DNA of 64,000 bases from [Empedobacter] haloabium (GCA_008011715.2 CP136508.1:3038001-3102000), one strand, 5' to 3'; counted from the stretch's first letter, positions 44,395 through 55,894 are shown. Numbers and translations are program-made. The notes: generated from the letters alone by a model not told the origin.

Positions 44395-46472
44395 AGCAGG
44401 CCACGGTAGAACGCGTGCACCTGCGCCTGCACGCGCGCCATGCTGAAACGCTGCTCGACGTCGGCGCGGCCGGCCTCGCCCATGCGAGCCCGCCGGGTCG
44501 GGTCGGCCAACAGAGCGGCCACGGCCGTGGCCACCGCCGCTTCGTCGTCGAGCGGCACCAGCAGGCCGCCAGGGCTGTTGCGCAGCACGTCGGCGTTGCC
44601 GGGAATGTCGGTGGCGACGGCCGGCACGCCGCAGGCCATCGCCTCGATCGTTGCGATGCCGAATCCTTCGCGCTGGCTCAGCAGCAGGTGCACGTCGAAC
44701 GCCGGCAGCAGCGTTTCGACGTCGGCGCGAAAGCCGGCGAATACGACGTGTTGCGCCAGCCCCAGCGTTCCGACCAGCCGGCGCAGCTCCGGCTCCAGCG
44801 CGCCGCTGCCTGCCAGCACCAGAAACAGGTCAGGAAAACGCGGCCGCAGCGCGCACAGCAGCTTGACCAGCGCTTCCGGCCGCTTCTGCGGCGACAGCCG
44901 GGCCACGCTGCCCAGCACCAGCGCCTCGGCTGGCAAGCCGAGGGCCTGGCGCGCGGCCTGGCGCAGCGCCGTGCAGGGGCGGAAGCGCGCCGTGTCGACG
45001 CAGTTCGGGATCACGGCCAGGCGTACGCCCGCCGGCAGATATTCCCTGTAAAGGGCGAGGAAATGCTGCAGGGCCGATTCGGTGGCGCCGTAGACGCCGC
45101 GCACCGCGCGAAACGCCTCCCGCAACAGCGGCCGGTGCCAGGCGCTGACGTCGCCCGGCGGGAAGGTATTGTGGACGCTGACGACGGCCGGCAGCGCGCA
45201 ACGCCGCGCCAGCCACAGGGCCGTGGCGCCGTACGCGCTCCAGCAGAAGGCCACATGCACCAGGTCGGCGCGCTGGCGCCGCAACGCGCCGGCGCTCCAC
45301 AGCTGCGCGCGCCAGCGGTTCAGGCGCCGCCAGCGCCATTGCTCGAACACGGGGGGCGGCGCGAACTTGGCGACGGGCAGGCGGCGCGCGCGCAGTTGCG
45401 CGGCCCAGGCGGCGCTGCCCGGGAACGGCCGGATGCCGAGCACCGCGTCGATGCCGCCGGCCTTAAGGAACTGGGCTTCCTGGGCCATGCGCAGTTCCAT
45501 GCCCCCCAGCTCGCCCGAGTAGCTGGTGATCAGCACGCGCGGGCCGGGCCGCGGCGCACGCCAGGCCTCGTGACAGTAGCCACGCAGGTAGGCCAGCTCC
45601 CAGCGCCGCCGGAACATGGCATCGGCGTCCCCGCGCAGGCGCGCCGCCAGCAGGCCGGCCGCCTCGCGCAGCCAGCGCCCCAGCATCCAGCGCGGTACGC
45701 CGAACACTTCCGGAAACACACCCGGGCAGTCCTGGCGGAACTTGCCGCGGCCGAAGCGGTAGGCGCGCTCGAGGATCCATGGCAGCGCCAGCTGGTGTGC
45801 GCGGACATGATGGGCCACGCGCGCACCGGCGCAGAACCAGGCGCGATGGCCGGCATCGGCCAGGCGCCGCGTCAGTTGCGTCTCGCTGCCCATCGCATAG
45901 GCGCCGGCCGTGGGACCGATGCTTTCATCGAAGCGCAGGCCGGCGTCGAACAGGCCGCGCCGCAGCGCCATATTGGCACCCCACACGAGGCCAGGAAAGA
46001 CGGGGCCGTCGACCTGGCTCGGTGGCGTGATGCCAAACGTCAGGCCCAGCGGCACCAGCCGTTCGATCCAGCTCGGTGGCGCCGTGACCCAATCGGGCAC
46101 GATGGCGCCGCCGAACATCGTGTAGTCGGGCTGCGCGGCGGCCGCTTGCGCCAGGCGCAGCAGCCAGTCCGGCTCCGGCGTCGCATCGTCGTCGGTAAAC
46201 ACGAACAGCTCGTCCGGCGCTCCGGGCGCGCGCAGGGCCAGCGCGAGTGCCGCGTTCAGCGCCGCGTTCTTGCCGCGCCGCGTTTCCAGCACCCGCGCCA
46301 GGGGCAGCCGTCCGGCATATGCCGCCAGCACCTGCGCGGTGGTGTCGGTACTGCCGTTGTCGGCGACGATCAGGCGCCAGCCGCCGGGCGGCGCCACCAG
46401 CTGGCAGCAGCCTTCCAGCACCTTGGGCAAGGTGGCGGCGCCATTGAAGGTCGCCATGAGCACGGTCAACAA
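44391..46472 (-). CDS. GT2-GT4 fusion glycosyltransferase
   Basis: A 693-residue protein with two glycosyltransferase modules. Residues 1 to about 300 form a GT-A family 2 enzyme (MLTVLMATFNGAATLPKVLE, IVADNGSTDTT, FTDDDATPEPDW for the metal site). Residues from about 315 to the end form a GT-B family 4 enzyme (GELGGMELRM, IPNCVDTARFRP, REGFGIATIEAMACGVPAVA). The reading frame is continuous, with no sign of an artefact. A fusion could add two sugars in succession. It is the first gene of the operon and divergent from the O-ligase gene. Confidence 0.88.
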   Translation of the reverse strand: MLTVLMATFNGAATLPKVLEGCCQLVAPPGGWRLIVADNGSTDTTAQVLAAYAGRLPLARVLETRRGKNAALNAALALALRAPGAPDELFVFTDDDATPEPDWLLRLAQAAAAQPDYTMFGGAIVPDWVTAPPSWIERLVPLGLTFGITPPSQVDGPVFPGLVWGANMALRRGLFDAGLRFDESIGPTAGAYAMGSETQLTRRLADAGHRAWFCAGARVAHHVRAHQLALPWILERAYRFGRGKFRQDCPGVFPEVFGVPRWMLGRWLREAAGLLAARLRGDADAMFRRRWELAYLRGYCHEAWRAPRPGPRVLITSYSGELGGMELRMAQEAQFLKAGGIDAVLGIRPFPGSAAWAAQLRARRLPVAKFAPPPVFEQWRWRRLNRWRAQLWSAGALRRQRADLVHVAFCWSAYGATALWLARRCALPAVVSVHNTFPPGDVSAWHRPLLREAFRAVRGVYGATESALQHFLALYREYLPAGVRLAVIPNCVDTARFRPCTALRQAARQALGLPAEALVLGSVARLSPQKRPEALVKLLCALRPRFPDLFLVLAGSGALEPELRRLVGTLGLAQHVVFAGFRADVETLLPAFDVHLLLSQREGFGIATIEAMACGVPAVATDIPGNADVLRNSPGGLLVPLDDEAAVATAVAALLADPTRRARMGEAGRADVEQRFSMARVQAQVHAFYRGLL

Positions 46473-46565
46473 GGACGCTTCTCCTCCGGCATATCATCGA
46501 TTGCCAAGCCGATCCAGTGTACTGGCGGACCTTCCGCCAACGTTGTGCGAGGTCAAGAGGAAGCC

Positions 46566-47882
46566 ATGCGCGATCTGCTCGTTACCCTGCTGGTCTTCGC
46601 CGGCCTGCCCTATGTGCTGAAGCGCCCCGTCTACGGGGGGCTGATGTGGGTCTGGATCAGCGTCATGAACCCGCATACGCAGGGCTGGGGCTTCGCCACC
46701 ACGTTCCCGTTCGCCTACATCATCGCTGTCGCCACGCTCGTCAGCCTGGCCAAGTCGCGCGAGAAGAATCGTTTCCCGCTGACGCCGATCAGCCTTGCGC
46801 TGCTCGCCTTCGTGTTCTGGATGAACCTGACGACGCCCTTCGCGATGTTCTCGAACGGCGCCTGGAACCAGTACACCAAGGTCATGAAGATCATGGGGAT
46901 GACATTCGTTCTGATGATGGTGGTGCGCGAACGCGCCGACATCCAGCGCCTGATCTGGGTCCTGGTCATCTCGCTGGGCTTCTACGGCGTCAAGGGGGGC
47001 CTGTTCACGATCCGCAGCGGTGGCAACGACCGGGTCTGGGGACCGGTCGGCACGTTCATCGGCGACAACAACGCGCTGGCCCTGGCGCTGATCATGACGA
47101 TCCCGCTGATGTATTACCTGATGCACGACCTGCCGCGGCGCTGGATGCGCCACGCCATGCTGGCGGCGATGGCGTTGTCCGGCCTGGCCGCCCTGGGCAG
47201 CTATTCGCGCGGCGGGCTGCTGGCCATCGTTGCGATGCTGGCCTTCATGTGGCTGAAGAGCCGGCACAAGCTGTCCGGCGCCGTGCTGCTCGTGCTGCTG
47301 GTGCCGCCGGCGCTGCTGTTCATGCCCGAGCAATGGGGTGCGCGCATGGACACGATCGGCGCCTACCAGGCCGATTCCTCGGCGATGGGCCGGCTCAATG
47401 CATGGCACATGGCGTACAACCTGGCGCGGGACCGCTTCATGGGCGGCGGCTTCGCCTGCTACGAGCCGCTGACGTTCGCCTTGTACGCGCCCAACCCCGC
47501 CGACGTGCACGCCGCCCACAGCATCTATTTCCAGGCCCTGGCCGAGCACGGGTTTGTCGGCCTCGCGATCTACCTGCTGCTGGGGTGCTTTACGTGGCGC
47601 TCGGCCGCCGTCATCGTGCGGCGCTGCCGCGGCTGTACCGAGCTGGACTGGGCCGCCCGCCTGGCCGCCATGATCCAGGCCAGCCTGATCGGCTTCGGCG
47701 TCGGCGGCGCCTTCCTCAGCCTGCTCTACTGGGACGTGCCCTATTACCTGATGGCCGCGGTCATCGCGATGCGCGCGCAGGTCGCGTTGCGCCTTGGGCC
47801 GGAACGGGGCCGGAGCGAGGCCGCACGCGCCCGCCCGGCAGCGCTGCCGGGCCGCGCCACGCCACCCGCGGTGACGCGATGA
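46566..47882 (+). CDS. Exosortase-A-system-associated O-ligase-like protein
   Basis: A 438-residue membrane protein of the Wzy/O-antigen ligase type, matching the putative O-glycosylation ligase seen with exosortase A systems. Spans begin at once (MRDLLVTLLVFAGLPYVLKR). The key segment GPVGTFIGDNNALALALIM and the large periplasmic loop with HAAHSIYFQALAEHGFVGLA are present. ATG 46566 follows AAGAGGAAG. It overlaps the next gene by four bases. Confidence 0.88.
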   Translation: MRDLLVTLLVFAGLPYVLKRPVYGGLMWVWISVMNPHTQGWGFATTFPFAYIIAVATLVSLAKSREKNRFPLTPISLALLAFVFWMNLTTPFAMFSNGAWNQYTKVMKIMGMTFVLMMVVRERADIQRLIWVLVISLGFYGVKGGLFTIRSGGNDRVWGPVGTFIGDNNALALALIMTIPLMYYLMHDLPRRWMRHAMLAAMALSGLAALGSYSRGGLLAIVAMLAFMWLKSRHKLSGAVLLVLLVPPALLFMPEQWGARMDTIGAYQADSSAMGRLNAWHMAYNLARDRFMGGGFACYEPLTFALYAPNPADVHAAHSIYFQALAEHGFVGLAIYLLLGCFTWRSAAVIVRRCRGCTELDWAARLAAMIQASLIGFGVGGAFLSLLYWDVPYYLMAAVIAMRAQVALRLGPERGRSEAARARPAALPGRATPPAVTR

Positions 47883-48610
47883 TCGCCCGAATGGACAAGC
47901 TGGTGCGCGAACTGGGCTGGAACGATGCCCTGCTGTACGCGCTGGCGCGGGCGCTGCGTCCGCTCGGAGCGCGGCTGCACCGCTATTATTTCGTCGCCCA
48001 GCGTGTCACGCTGCCCGGAGCCGGGAGCGGCTGGGGCAAACGCATCGAGGTCCGTGCCGTCGCGGCGCTGGCGGACATCCCCTGGGGCTACCCCAGGCCA
48101 CGCGATGTGCTGGCGCAGCGGCTGCGCCAGGGCGGCCGCAGCCTGGCGGCCTGGCGCGACGGCGAGCTGGCGGGCTTCCTGTGGTACCAGTTCGGCGCCT
48201 ACCAGGAGGACGAGGTGCGGGTGCGCTATCACCTGCCCTCGCCGCGCTCGGCCTGGGACTACGACGTATTCGTGCAGCCGAACCTGCGCCTGGGCCCGAC
48301 GTTCGCGCGCCTGTGGCAGGAGGCGCACCGGCGCCTGCATGCGCGCGGCGTGCGCTGGACCTGCAGCCGCATCTCGGCCTTCAACGCCGATTCGCTGCGT
48401 GCCCACGGCCGCCTCGGCACAGTGCGCCTGGGCAGTGCCACGTTTCTCGTTCTCGGCCGCTGGCAATGCATGCTGGCCAGCGTGGCGCCCTACCTGCACC
48501 TGTCGCGCGGCCCGGCGGATTTCCCCCATCTGATGTTCGACACCGACGCGCTGGAATGCGCCCACCCACACTCCACCCGGGAGGTCCCATGTCAAACCGA
48601 GTCACCCTGA
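47879..48610 (+). CDS. Acetyltransferase-like protein of the exopolysaccharide locus
   Basis: A 243-residue protein with the look of a GNAT-fold or FemAB-like acyltransferase (ELAGFLWYQFGAYQEDEVRV, then LWQEAHRRLHARGVRWTCSR). The identity is moderate: motif A is only weakly visible. It is translationally coupled to the O-ligase gene and overlaps the TPR gene by 22 bases. A role in glycan or protein modification is inferred. Confidence 0.65.
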   Translation: MIARMDKLVRELGWNDALLYALARALRPLGARLHRYYFVAQRVTLPGAGSGWGKRIEVRAVAALADIPWGYPRPRDVLAQRLRQGGRSLAAWRDGELAGFLWYQFGAYQEDEVRVRYHLPSPRSAWDYDVFVQPNLRLGPTFARLWQEAHRRLHARGVRWTCSRISAFNADSLRAHGRLGTVRLGSATFLVLGRWQCMLASVAPYLHLSRGPADFPHLMFDTDALECAHPHSTREVPCQTESP

Positions 48611-49221
48611 TCCTGGCGCTGGGCCTGGCCCTGGCCGGCGCCGCCACCTGCCGGGCCGGCACCGATTGCCCGCCGCTGGCCCCCAACACGATAACCGGCG
48701 GCGACTACACCAACCCGGAGGACCGGCAGAAACTGGAGGTGGTCGAACGTTTCCACTTCACGCCAAACGTGGAGCGGCTGGAACGCGGCCAGTCCGGCAG
48801 CATCGGCGCCGACATGTCCTACACCCTCGATCACTTCGCCAACCACCATCGCGCGCTGGCCGCGCTGGCGCGCCTGGCGGTGCGTGAGAAAAATCCGCGG
48901 CCGCAAGGCGCCAAGCTCGCTGTCGACTGCTATTTCGGCCGCGCCATCGCCTACCGTCCCGCCGATGCCCGGGTGCGCGCCATCTTTGGCGGCTACCTGC
49001 TTGCGCTGGGCCAGGAGGCCGCCGCGCTGGCCCAGCTGGAGGAAGCGGCCCGGCTGGAGCCGGGCAACGCCACCAACCAGTACAACCTGGGTTTGCTGTA
49101 CGTGCGCCAGAAGGAGTACGCCAAGGCACGCGAGGCCGCGCGCCTGGCCTACCAGCTCGGCTTTCCGCTGCCGGGCCTGAAGAACAAGCTGGCGGCGGCG
49201 GGCCAGTGGCAGGAGCGCTGA
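48589..49221 (+). CDS. Exported TPR-repeat protein
   Basis: A 210-residue protein with a signal peptide (VTLILALGLALAGAATCRAG) and at least two tetratricopeptide repeats near the C-terminus (ALAQLEEAARLEPGNATNQY and NLGLLYVRQKEYAKAREAAR). ATG 48589 has a GGGAGG site inside the end of the preceding gene. It probably acts as a periplasmic scaffold of the exopolysaccharide or PEP-CTERM export machinery. Confidence 0.8.
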   Translation: MSNRVTLILALGLALAGAATCRAGTDCPPLAPNTITGGDYTNPEDRQKLEVVERFHFTPNVERLERGQSGSIGADMSYTLDHFANHHRALAALARLAVREKNPRPQGAKLAVDCYFGRAIAYRPADARVRAIFGGYLLALGQEAAALAQLEEAARLEPGNATNQYNLGLLYVRQKEYAKAREAARLAYQLGFPLPGLKNKLAAAGQWQER

Positions 49222-49235
49222 GCGCCCCCGGCCGC

Positions 49236-50582
<1,347 letters not shown>

Positions 50583-50592
50583 CGGATTCTCC

Positions 50593-52725
50593 TCAGGCGG
50601 CGATGGGCACGGCGCCCGTCACCTCGTACAGGGGCAGGATCACGCGAAACGTGGTGCCGGCTCCGGGGCGGCTGTCCACCTCCAGCCGGCCGCCCAGTTC
50701 ACGGATGTATTCGCGGCTTTCATAGACACCGATGCCCATCCCGGCGGGCTTGGTCGTCTCGAACGGCCGGAACAGGCGGTCGCGCACGAACGCCTCGCTC
50801 ATGCCGATGCCGCTGTCGCGCAGTTCGATCAATGCCGCCTCGTCCTGCCGGCGCAGCGTCACGCGGATGCTGCCTTCGGGCGACGTGGCCTCGACCGCGT
50901 TCTGCAGCAGGTGCGCCAGCACCCGTTCCAGGCGCTGGCCGTCCGCCCGGGCGACCAGTTGTTCGTCGGCGTCCTCCAGTTGCGGGCATGGCCGTGCCGC
51001 GGCATAGGACTGGACGGCGCGCCGCACCACCTCCGCCAGCGGCAGCGGCGTGGCAGCGTCGGCGCCGCCCGCCTCGTGGCGCGACAGGCGCTGCAGCAGC
51101 GCCGTCATCTTGCGTACGGAATGCGCCAGCGTCTCCAGCATGTCCTCCTGGAAGGCGGGGTTGTGCTTGTGGCGCTCCGCGTTGGCCAGCAGCAGCGAAT
51201 GCTGCGACAGCAGGTTCTTCAGATCGTGCACGACAAACGTGGACATGCGGTTGAACGAGTCGAACTGGCGCGCCACGGCCAGGCGCTCGGCCAGCTCGCC
51301 GTGCGCCAGGCAGCTGGCGGCCTGGCTGCCGGCCAGGCGCAGCAGATCGAACAGTTCCCAGTTCGGCGTGACAGAGGTGCGGGGCCGGGCCAGCGCGACA
51401 AAGCCGAACAGGCGGCCATGCAGCAGCAACGGCACGACCAGCCACAGTTGCGGCACGCCGTGCAGCCAGGCCGGCAAGCCTGCCCGAGCGTCGTCGGGCA
51501 AGGGGCGGCCCGCCTCGACCACCCACTGGCGTTCGCGCAGCAAGGTACAAAACGGGCTGTCAATCGGTTCCGTACCGTGCTGCGGCGGCATGTTCCAGCG
51601 CGCCGCCGGCTCCAGGCGGCCGCCGTCGCGCGCGATCCACAATGCCCCGGCCGGGCTTTCCGCCAGGGCGGCGATGGCCTGGATCGCCCGTTCGCCCGGC
51701 ACTGGGCCGCCTTCCGACAAGGCCTGCGTGAAGCGGCGCCACTCGTCGCGGTAATCGAATTGCGCCTGGTAGAAATGCTTGCTGATGAAGACACGCAGCC
51801 GCGCACGCGCCGCGCCCGAGAACAGCACGCCGGCCAGCAGCAGTGCCGCGCCGACCAGGCAGGCCAGTTGCATCAGCGGGCCCCACGCCCCGCCCACGCG
51901 GCGCAGGTACCAGCCGCCAGCCGCCATCGCCAGCAGGTAGAGCGCGCAGCCGACCAGCGCCGCCGAGCGCACCGCGACCTTGCGCGACAGGGTCAGGCCC
52001 AGCTTCCAGCCGGGGTTGCGCGCCGCGGTGATGGCCAGCAGCGGCACGCACAGCGCATCGACCACGCCGCGCGCCGCCCAGATATCGGGCTGGATGCGCC
52101 GGAACAGCAGCGCGTCGCTGTACAGGTAGAAGTCATAGACGAACAAGGTGCCCAGGCCCAGGCAGGCGAACTTGATGCCCCAGCGTTCGCGCGGCGGCGT
52201 GTGGCGGTACAGCTGCTCGACCAGCAGGATGCCCAGCACGGCCAGCAGCAGCCGGACCGTGATCCCGGCCAGCACGGCCAGGTCGATCGGCGGCGCCGCC
52301 GTCGCCGTGGCCACCACCGTCGCGGCGGCCGATACCGTGCCAAGCGCCGGTGGCGCCGGCGCGATGGCCGCCATGTCCACCGCCAGTTCGCCCAGCGCCA
52401 GTTGCAGCGCGGTCAGGACGGCCACCGCGGCCAGCCAGCGCCGCACGGGCAAGCCGGCCGGCACCAGGAGCAGCGCCAGGAACACGAGCCAGGCCGCACT
52501 GCGCGGCGCCTCCAGCGCGGCCGGCCACGGCGCCGCGAGCACGGGCCACGCCGCCTGCACGGCCAGGGCGCCGGCCCACAGCGCCGTGGCCAGGCAGGCC
52601 ACCAGCAAGGCGCGCTGGCCGTCGCGCGCGCGCCGGTTCGCCAGCAGCAGCACGCCAAAGCCGGCGAACGCCAGCGCGCACAGGCCATGGCTGACGGCAA
52701 CGACCAGCGTTGGCGCCGCCGTCAT
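50593..52725 (-). CDS. prsK: PEP-CTERM-system histidine kinase PrsK
   Basis: A 710-residue sensor kinase. About nine hydrophobic spans occupy residues 1-320. A GAF-like domain follows (about 340-480), then the phospho-acceptor HDLKN (STFVVHDLKNLLSQHSLLLA) near residue 497 and the HATPase domain (HLLQNAVEATSPEGS, DSGIGMS, GMGIGVYESREYI). Its start overlaps the sugar transferase stop by one base (TGATG). It should phosphorylate PrsR. Confidence 0.92.
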   Translation of the reverse strand: MTAAPTLVVAVSHGLCALAFAGFGVLLLANRRARDGQRALLVACLATALWAGALAVQAAWPVLAAPWPAALEAPRSAAWLVFLALLLVPAGLPVRRWLAAVAVLTALQLALGELAVDMAAIAPAPPALGTVSAAATVVATATAAPPIDLAVLAGITVRLLLAVLGILLVEQLYRHTPPRERWGIKFACLGLGTLFVYDFYLYSDALLFRRIQPDIWAARGVVDALCVPLLAITAARNPGWKLGLTLSRKVAVRSAALVGCALYLLAMAAGGWYLRRVGGAWGPLMQLACLVGAALLLAGVLFSGAARARLRVFISKHFYQAQFDYRDEWRRFTQALSEGGPVPGERAIQAIAALAESPAGALWIARDGGRLEPAARWNMPPQHGTEPIDSPFCTLLRERQWVVEAGRPLPDDARAGLPAWLHGVPQLWLVVPLLLHGRLFGFVALARPRTSVTPNWELFDLLRLAGSQAASCLAHGELAERLAVARQFDSFNRMSTFVVHDLKNLLSQHSLLLANAERHKHNPAFQEDMLETLAHSVRKMTALLQRLSRHEAGGADAATPLPLAEVVRRAVQSYAAARPCPQLEDADEQLVARADGQRLERVLAHLLQNAVEATSPEGSIRVTLRRQDEAALIELRDSGIGMSEAFVRDRLFRPFETTKPAGMGIGVYESREYIRELGGRLEVDSRPGAGTTFRVILPLYEVTGAVPIAA

Positions 52726-54104
52726 CAGCGCGCCCCCTTGCCGGACAGGACGACCTGAACGGTGTCGATCAGGATCAGCAGGTCGAGGAACAGGCTGTTG
52801 TTCTTGACGTAGTACAGGTCGTACTGCAGCTTGCGCACGGCGTCGTCCACCGATGCGCCGTACTGGTAACGCACCTGCGCCAGGCCGGTGATGCCGGGCT
52901 TGATGCTGTGGCGTACGTCGTAGTAGGCGATCGCGCGCCCCAGCTGCTCGACGAAATAGGCGCGCTCGGGACGCGGCCCGACAAAACTCATCTCGCCACG
53001 GAACACGTTGATCATCTGCGGCAGCTCGTCGATGCGCAGCTTGCGCAGCCAGTGGCCGACCCGCGTCACGCGCGGGTCCTGCGCCGTGGCCCAGCGCGGC
53101 TGGCCGTCGCGTTCCGCGTCCAGCCCCATGCTGCGGAACTTCAGCACCTGGAAACGCCGCCCGTCCTTGCCGACCCGCTCCTGGCGGAAGATCACGGGAC
53201 CGCCGTCTTCGAGCAGAATGCACAGCGCCGCGGCCAGCATCACCGGCAAGGTGACGAGGCAGATGGCGGCGCTCGCGGCCAGGTCGAACGTGCGCTTGAC
53301 GGCCGCGCGCAGAAAGCTCTGGTCGAAGCCGCCGCCGAAGATCAGGTAGCTGGGCTGCAGCGAGTCGAGCCGGATCTGGCTGGCCTCGCGCTCGAAGAAG
53401 TGGGCCGCGTCGGTCACGCGCACCCCGCCCAGCGCGCAGTCGAGCAACTCGCGCACCGGATAGGCGCCGCTGCGGCGGTCGCCGACCGACACCACCAGCT
53501 CCGTGGCGCCATGCCGGCGCGCCAGCGACAGCAGCGATTCTCCCGGTGGCAGGCGCTTGGCCGCCGGCACGCAGCTGGTCTCGCCCGGCACGGGCACGCA
53601 GCCGACCACCTCGAAGCGACGCGGCCCGCCCGCGCGGGCGGCCAATTCCAGGCACTCGCGCGCCAGCGCGCCATCGCCGACGACGATCAGGCGCTCCGTC
53701 ATCATCCCCGTCGATGGCGATTTGAACAGCAACAGGCGCGTCAGCAGCACCCCCGCGCCGCCCAGCACGAACGCCATGCCGCCGGCCCGGCCGAAGCCAA
53801 TCGTGGGCACGACGTGCATCAGCGCGGACAGCAGCGCGAAGCCCACCACGAACGCGGGCGCGATGCGGGCCAGGGTGGCGCGCATGTCCTCGCGTTCCTG
53901 CTGCTGGTACATGCCAAGCGTGCTCATGCACAGCACATTGACCAGTGCGAAGGCAAACGCGGAAAACGTCAGCTGCAAGGGATGATGGGCGGCGCCGGTC
54001 CAGAGCAATGCCGTCAACGCGGCCGCCGCGTACAGGATCAGCATTTCCATCAGCAGCAGGACGATGCCCATGCGCGACACATAATGGTTGAAGATGCGGA
54101 TCAC
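52725..54104 (-). CDS. PEP-CTERM/exosortase-associated sugar transferase
   Basis: A polyprenyl-phosphate sugar-1-phosphate transferase of 459 residues that starts glycan assembly on the inner membrane. Four N-terminal spans are followed by a nucleotide-binding-like region and the bacterial sugar transferase domain (KRTFDLAASAAICLVTLPVM, FRQERVGKDGRRFQVLKFRS, GITGLAQVRYQYG). The GTG start at 54104 is chosen because it follows GGGAG and gives the normal N-terminus (VIRIFNHYVS); an ATG 18 codons upstream adds unconserved residues. It leads the operon with prsK and prsR. Confidence 0.9.
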   Translation of the reverse strand: MIRIFNHYVSRMGIVLLLMEMLILYAAAALTALLWTGAAHHPLQLTFSAFAFALVNVLCMSTLGMYQQQEREDMRATLARIAPAFVVGFALLSALMHVVPTIGFGRAGGMAFVLGGAGVLLTRLLLFKSPSTGMMTERLIVVGDGALARECLELAARAGGPRRFEVVGCVPVPGETSCVPAAKRLPPGESLLSLARRHGATELVVSVGDRRSGAYPVRELLDCALGGVRVTDAAHFFEREASQIRLDSLQPSYLIFGGGFDQSFLRAAVKRTFDLAASAAICLVTLPVMLAAALCILLEDGGPVIFRQERVGKDGRRFQVLKFRSMGLDAERDGQPRWATAQDPRVTRVGHWLRKLRIDELPQMINVFRGEMSFVGPRPERAYFVEQLGRAIAYYDVRHSIKPGITGLAQVRYQYGASVDDAVRKLQYDLYYVKNNSLFLDLLILIDTVQVVLSGKGAR

Positions 54105-54276
54105 GTTGCGCTCCCTGCATGCTGTGGCCAGGCCACCGGGTGCCGATGGCTCAGCCATGATGCCGGACCGGCGCCGCCAGGGCCTTGTGCGGCCTCAAAA
54201 CGCGCCGCGGGCATGACGGACCTTTATCAAATGGTCTATAGTCATGCTTCCTTACCGTGAAACCTATTCTTAGATC

Positions 54277-55890
54277 ATGAAATTTGACGTCGCGATCGTC
54301 GGCAGCGGACTGGCCGGCCTCTCGGTGGCCCTGCACCTGGCCGAAACCCGCAAGGTAGCCATCATTTCCAAACGCGAGCTGCTGGACGGCGCCAGCAACT
54401 GGGCCCAGGGCGGCATCGCCGCGGTGCTCGATTCCGGCGACAGCCACGAACAGCATATCGCCGACACGCTGGTCGCCGGCGGCGGCCTGTGCGACGTGGG
54501 CGCCACCCGCTTCATCGTCGAACACGGCCGCGAGGCCATCGAGTGGCTGATCGAGCAAGGCGTGCCGTTCACCCGCGACACCAGCGCGGAGCTGGGCTTT
54601 CACCTGACCCGCGAGGGCGGCCACAGCCAGCGCCGCATCATTCACGCGGCCGACGCCACCGGCCACGCCGTCCAGGTCACGCTGGAGTCGAAGGTGCGCG
54701 CGCACCCGAACATCAGCCTGTTCGAGCACCACTGCGCGATCGACCTGATCACCTCCGACAAGCTGGGTCCGCGCCCGCACCACCGCAACGCCCAGCCGAA
54801 ATGCCACGGCTTGTACGTGCAGGACACGCAAACGGGCGAGGTGCATACCTTCGCGGCCGAGCACACCGTCATGTGCACGGGCGGCGCCGGCAAGGTCTAC
54901 CTGTACACCACCAACCCCGACACGGCCAGCGGCGACGGCATCGCCATGGCCTGGCGTGCCGGCTGCCGGGTGTCGAACATGGAGTTCATCCAGTTCCACC
55001 CGACCTGCCTGTACCACCCGTATGCGAAATCGTTCCTGATCACGGAAGCGATCCGTGGCGAAGGCGGCGTGCTGAAACTGCCGCCGGAAGCGGGCGCCGC
55101 GGCCGGCCAGCGCTTCATGCTGGCGCACGACCCGCGCGCCGAGCTGGCGCCACGCGACGTGGTGGCGCGCGCCATCGACTTCGAGATCAAGAAGCGCGGC
55201 CTGGATTACGTCCACCTGGACATCAGCCACAAGCCGGCCGAGTTCCTGATCGAGCACTTCCCCACGATCCATGCGCGCTGCATGGAGCTCGGCATCGACA
55301 TCACCAAGGAGCCGATCCCCATTGTGCCGGCCGCGCACTACACCTGCGGCGGCGTGGTCACCGACCTGGTGGGCCGCACCGACCTGCCCGGCCTGTACGC
55401 CGTCGGCGAGACGGCCTGCACCGGCCTGCACGGCGCCAACCGCCTGGCCAGCAACTCGCTGCTCGAATGCGTGGTGGTCGGCCGCGCCTGCGCGCAGGAC
55501 ATCGTATCGCAGGAGAAGAACGGCACGCCCTACCTGCCGGACTGGGACGAGAGCCGCGTCACCGATGCGGACGAGGAAGTCGTCATCGCCCACAACTGGG
55601 ACGAGCTGCGCCGCTTCATGTGGAATTACGTGGGTATCGTGCGCACCACCAAGCGGCTGGAGCGGGCGCAGCACCGCATCGCCCTCCTGAAGGAGGAAAT
55701 CGACGAGTACTACCGCAATTTCCGCATCACGGCCGACCTGCTGGAGCTGCGCAACCTGGTCGACGTGGCGGGGCTGATCGTCAACAGCGCGCTGCAGCGG
55801 CGCGAAAGCCGCGGCCTGCACTACAGCCGCGACTATCCGGAAACGCTGCCGAAGGCGCTGCCCAGCATCCTGACGCCGAACCGGCGCTGA
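54277..55890 (+). CDS. nadB: L-aspartate oxidase
   Basis: FAD enzyme of 537 residues that oxidises L-aspartate to iminoaspartate, the first step of bacterial NAD synthesis. It has the dinucleotide motif G9-S-G11-L-A-G14, NWAQGGIAAV, the active-site region GGHSQRRIIHAADATG and the late family blocks GLYAVGETACTGLHGANRLA and SNSLLECVVVGR. It is divergent from the sugar transferase operon and separated from it by 172 bases. nadA and nadC are not in the window. Confidence 0.96.
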   Translation: MKFDVAIVGSGLAGLSVALHLAETRKVAIISKRELLDGASNWAQGGIAAVLDSGDSHEQHIADTLVAGGGLCDVGATRFIVEHGREAIEWLIEQGVPFTRDTSAELGFHLTREGGHSQRRIIHAADATGHAVQVTLESKVRAHPNISLFEHHCAIDLITSDKLGPRPHHRNAQPKCHGLYVQDTQTGEVHTFAAEHTVMCTGGAGKVYLYTTNPDTASGDGIAMAWRAGCRVSNMEFIQFHPTCLYHPYAKSFLITEAIRGEGGVLKLPPEAGAAAGQRFMLAHDPRAELAPRDVVARAIDFEIKKRGLDYVHLDISHKPAEFLIEHFPTIHARCMELGIDITKEPIPIVPAAHYTCGGVVTDLVGRTDLPGLYAVGETACTGLHGANRLASNSLLECVVVGRACAQDIVSQEKNGTPYLPDWDESRVTDADEEVVIAHNWDELRRFMWNYVGIVRTTKRLERAQHRIALLKEEIDEYYRNFRITADLLELRNLVDVAGLIVNSALQRRESRGLHYSRDYPETLPKALPSILTPNRR

Positions 55891-55894
55891 CGCC

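Noticed and set aside
43015..46470. Long plus-strand open frames opposite the flippase and the glycosyltransferase fusion
   Set aside because: They are low-complexity Arg/Gln/Ala-rich translations in antisense to clear membrane and GT proteins. Only the last part of one frame, from ATG 46566, is real (O-ligase).
50593..54120. Reading prsK as a 1175-residue protein
   Set aside because: The frame is open upstream only because it shadows the sugar transferase gene. ATG 52725 gives the proper N-terminal spans of PrsK and a TGATG junction.
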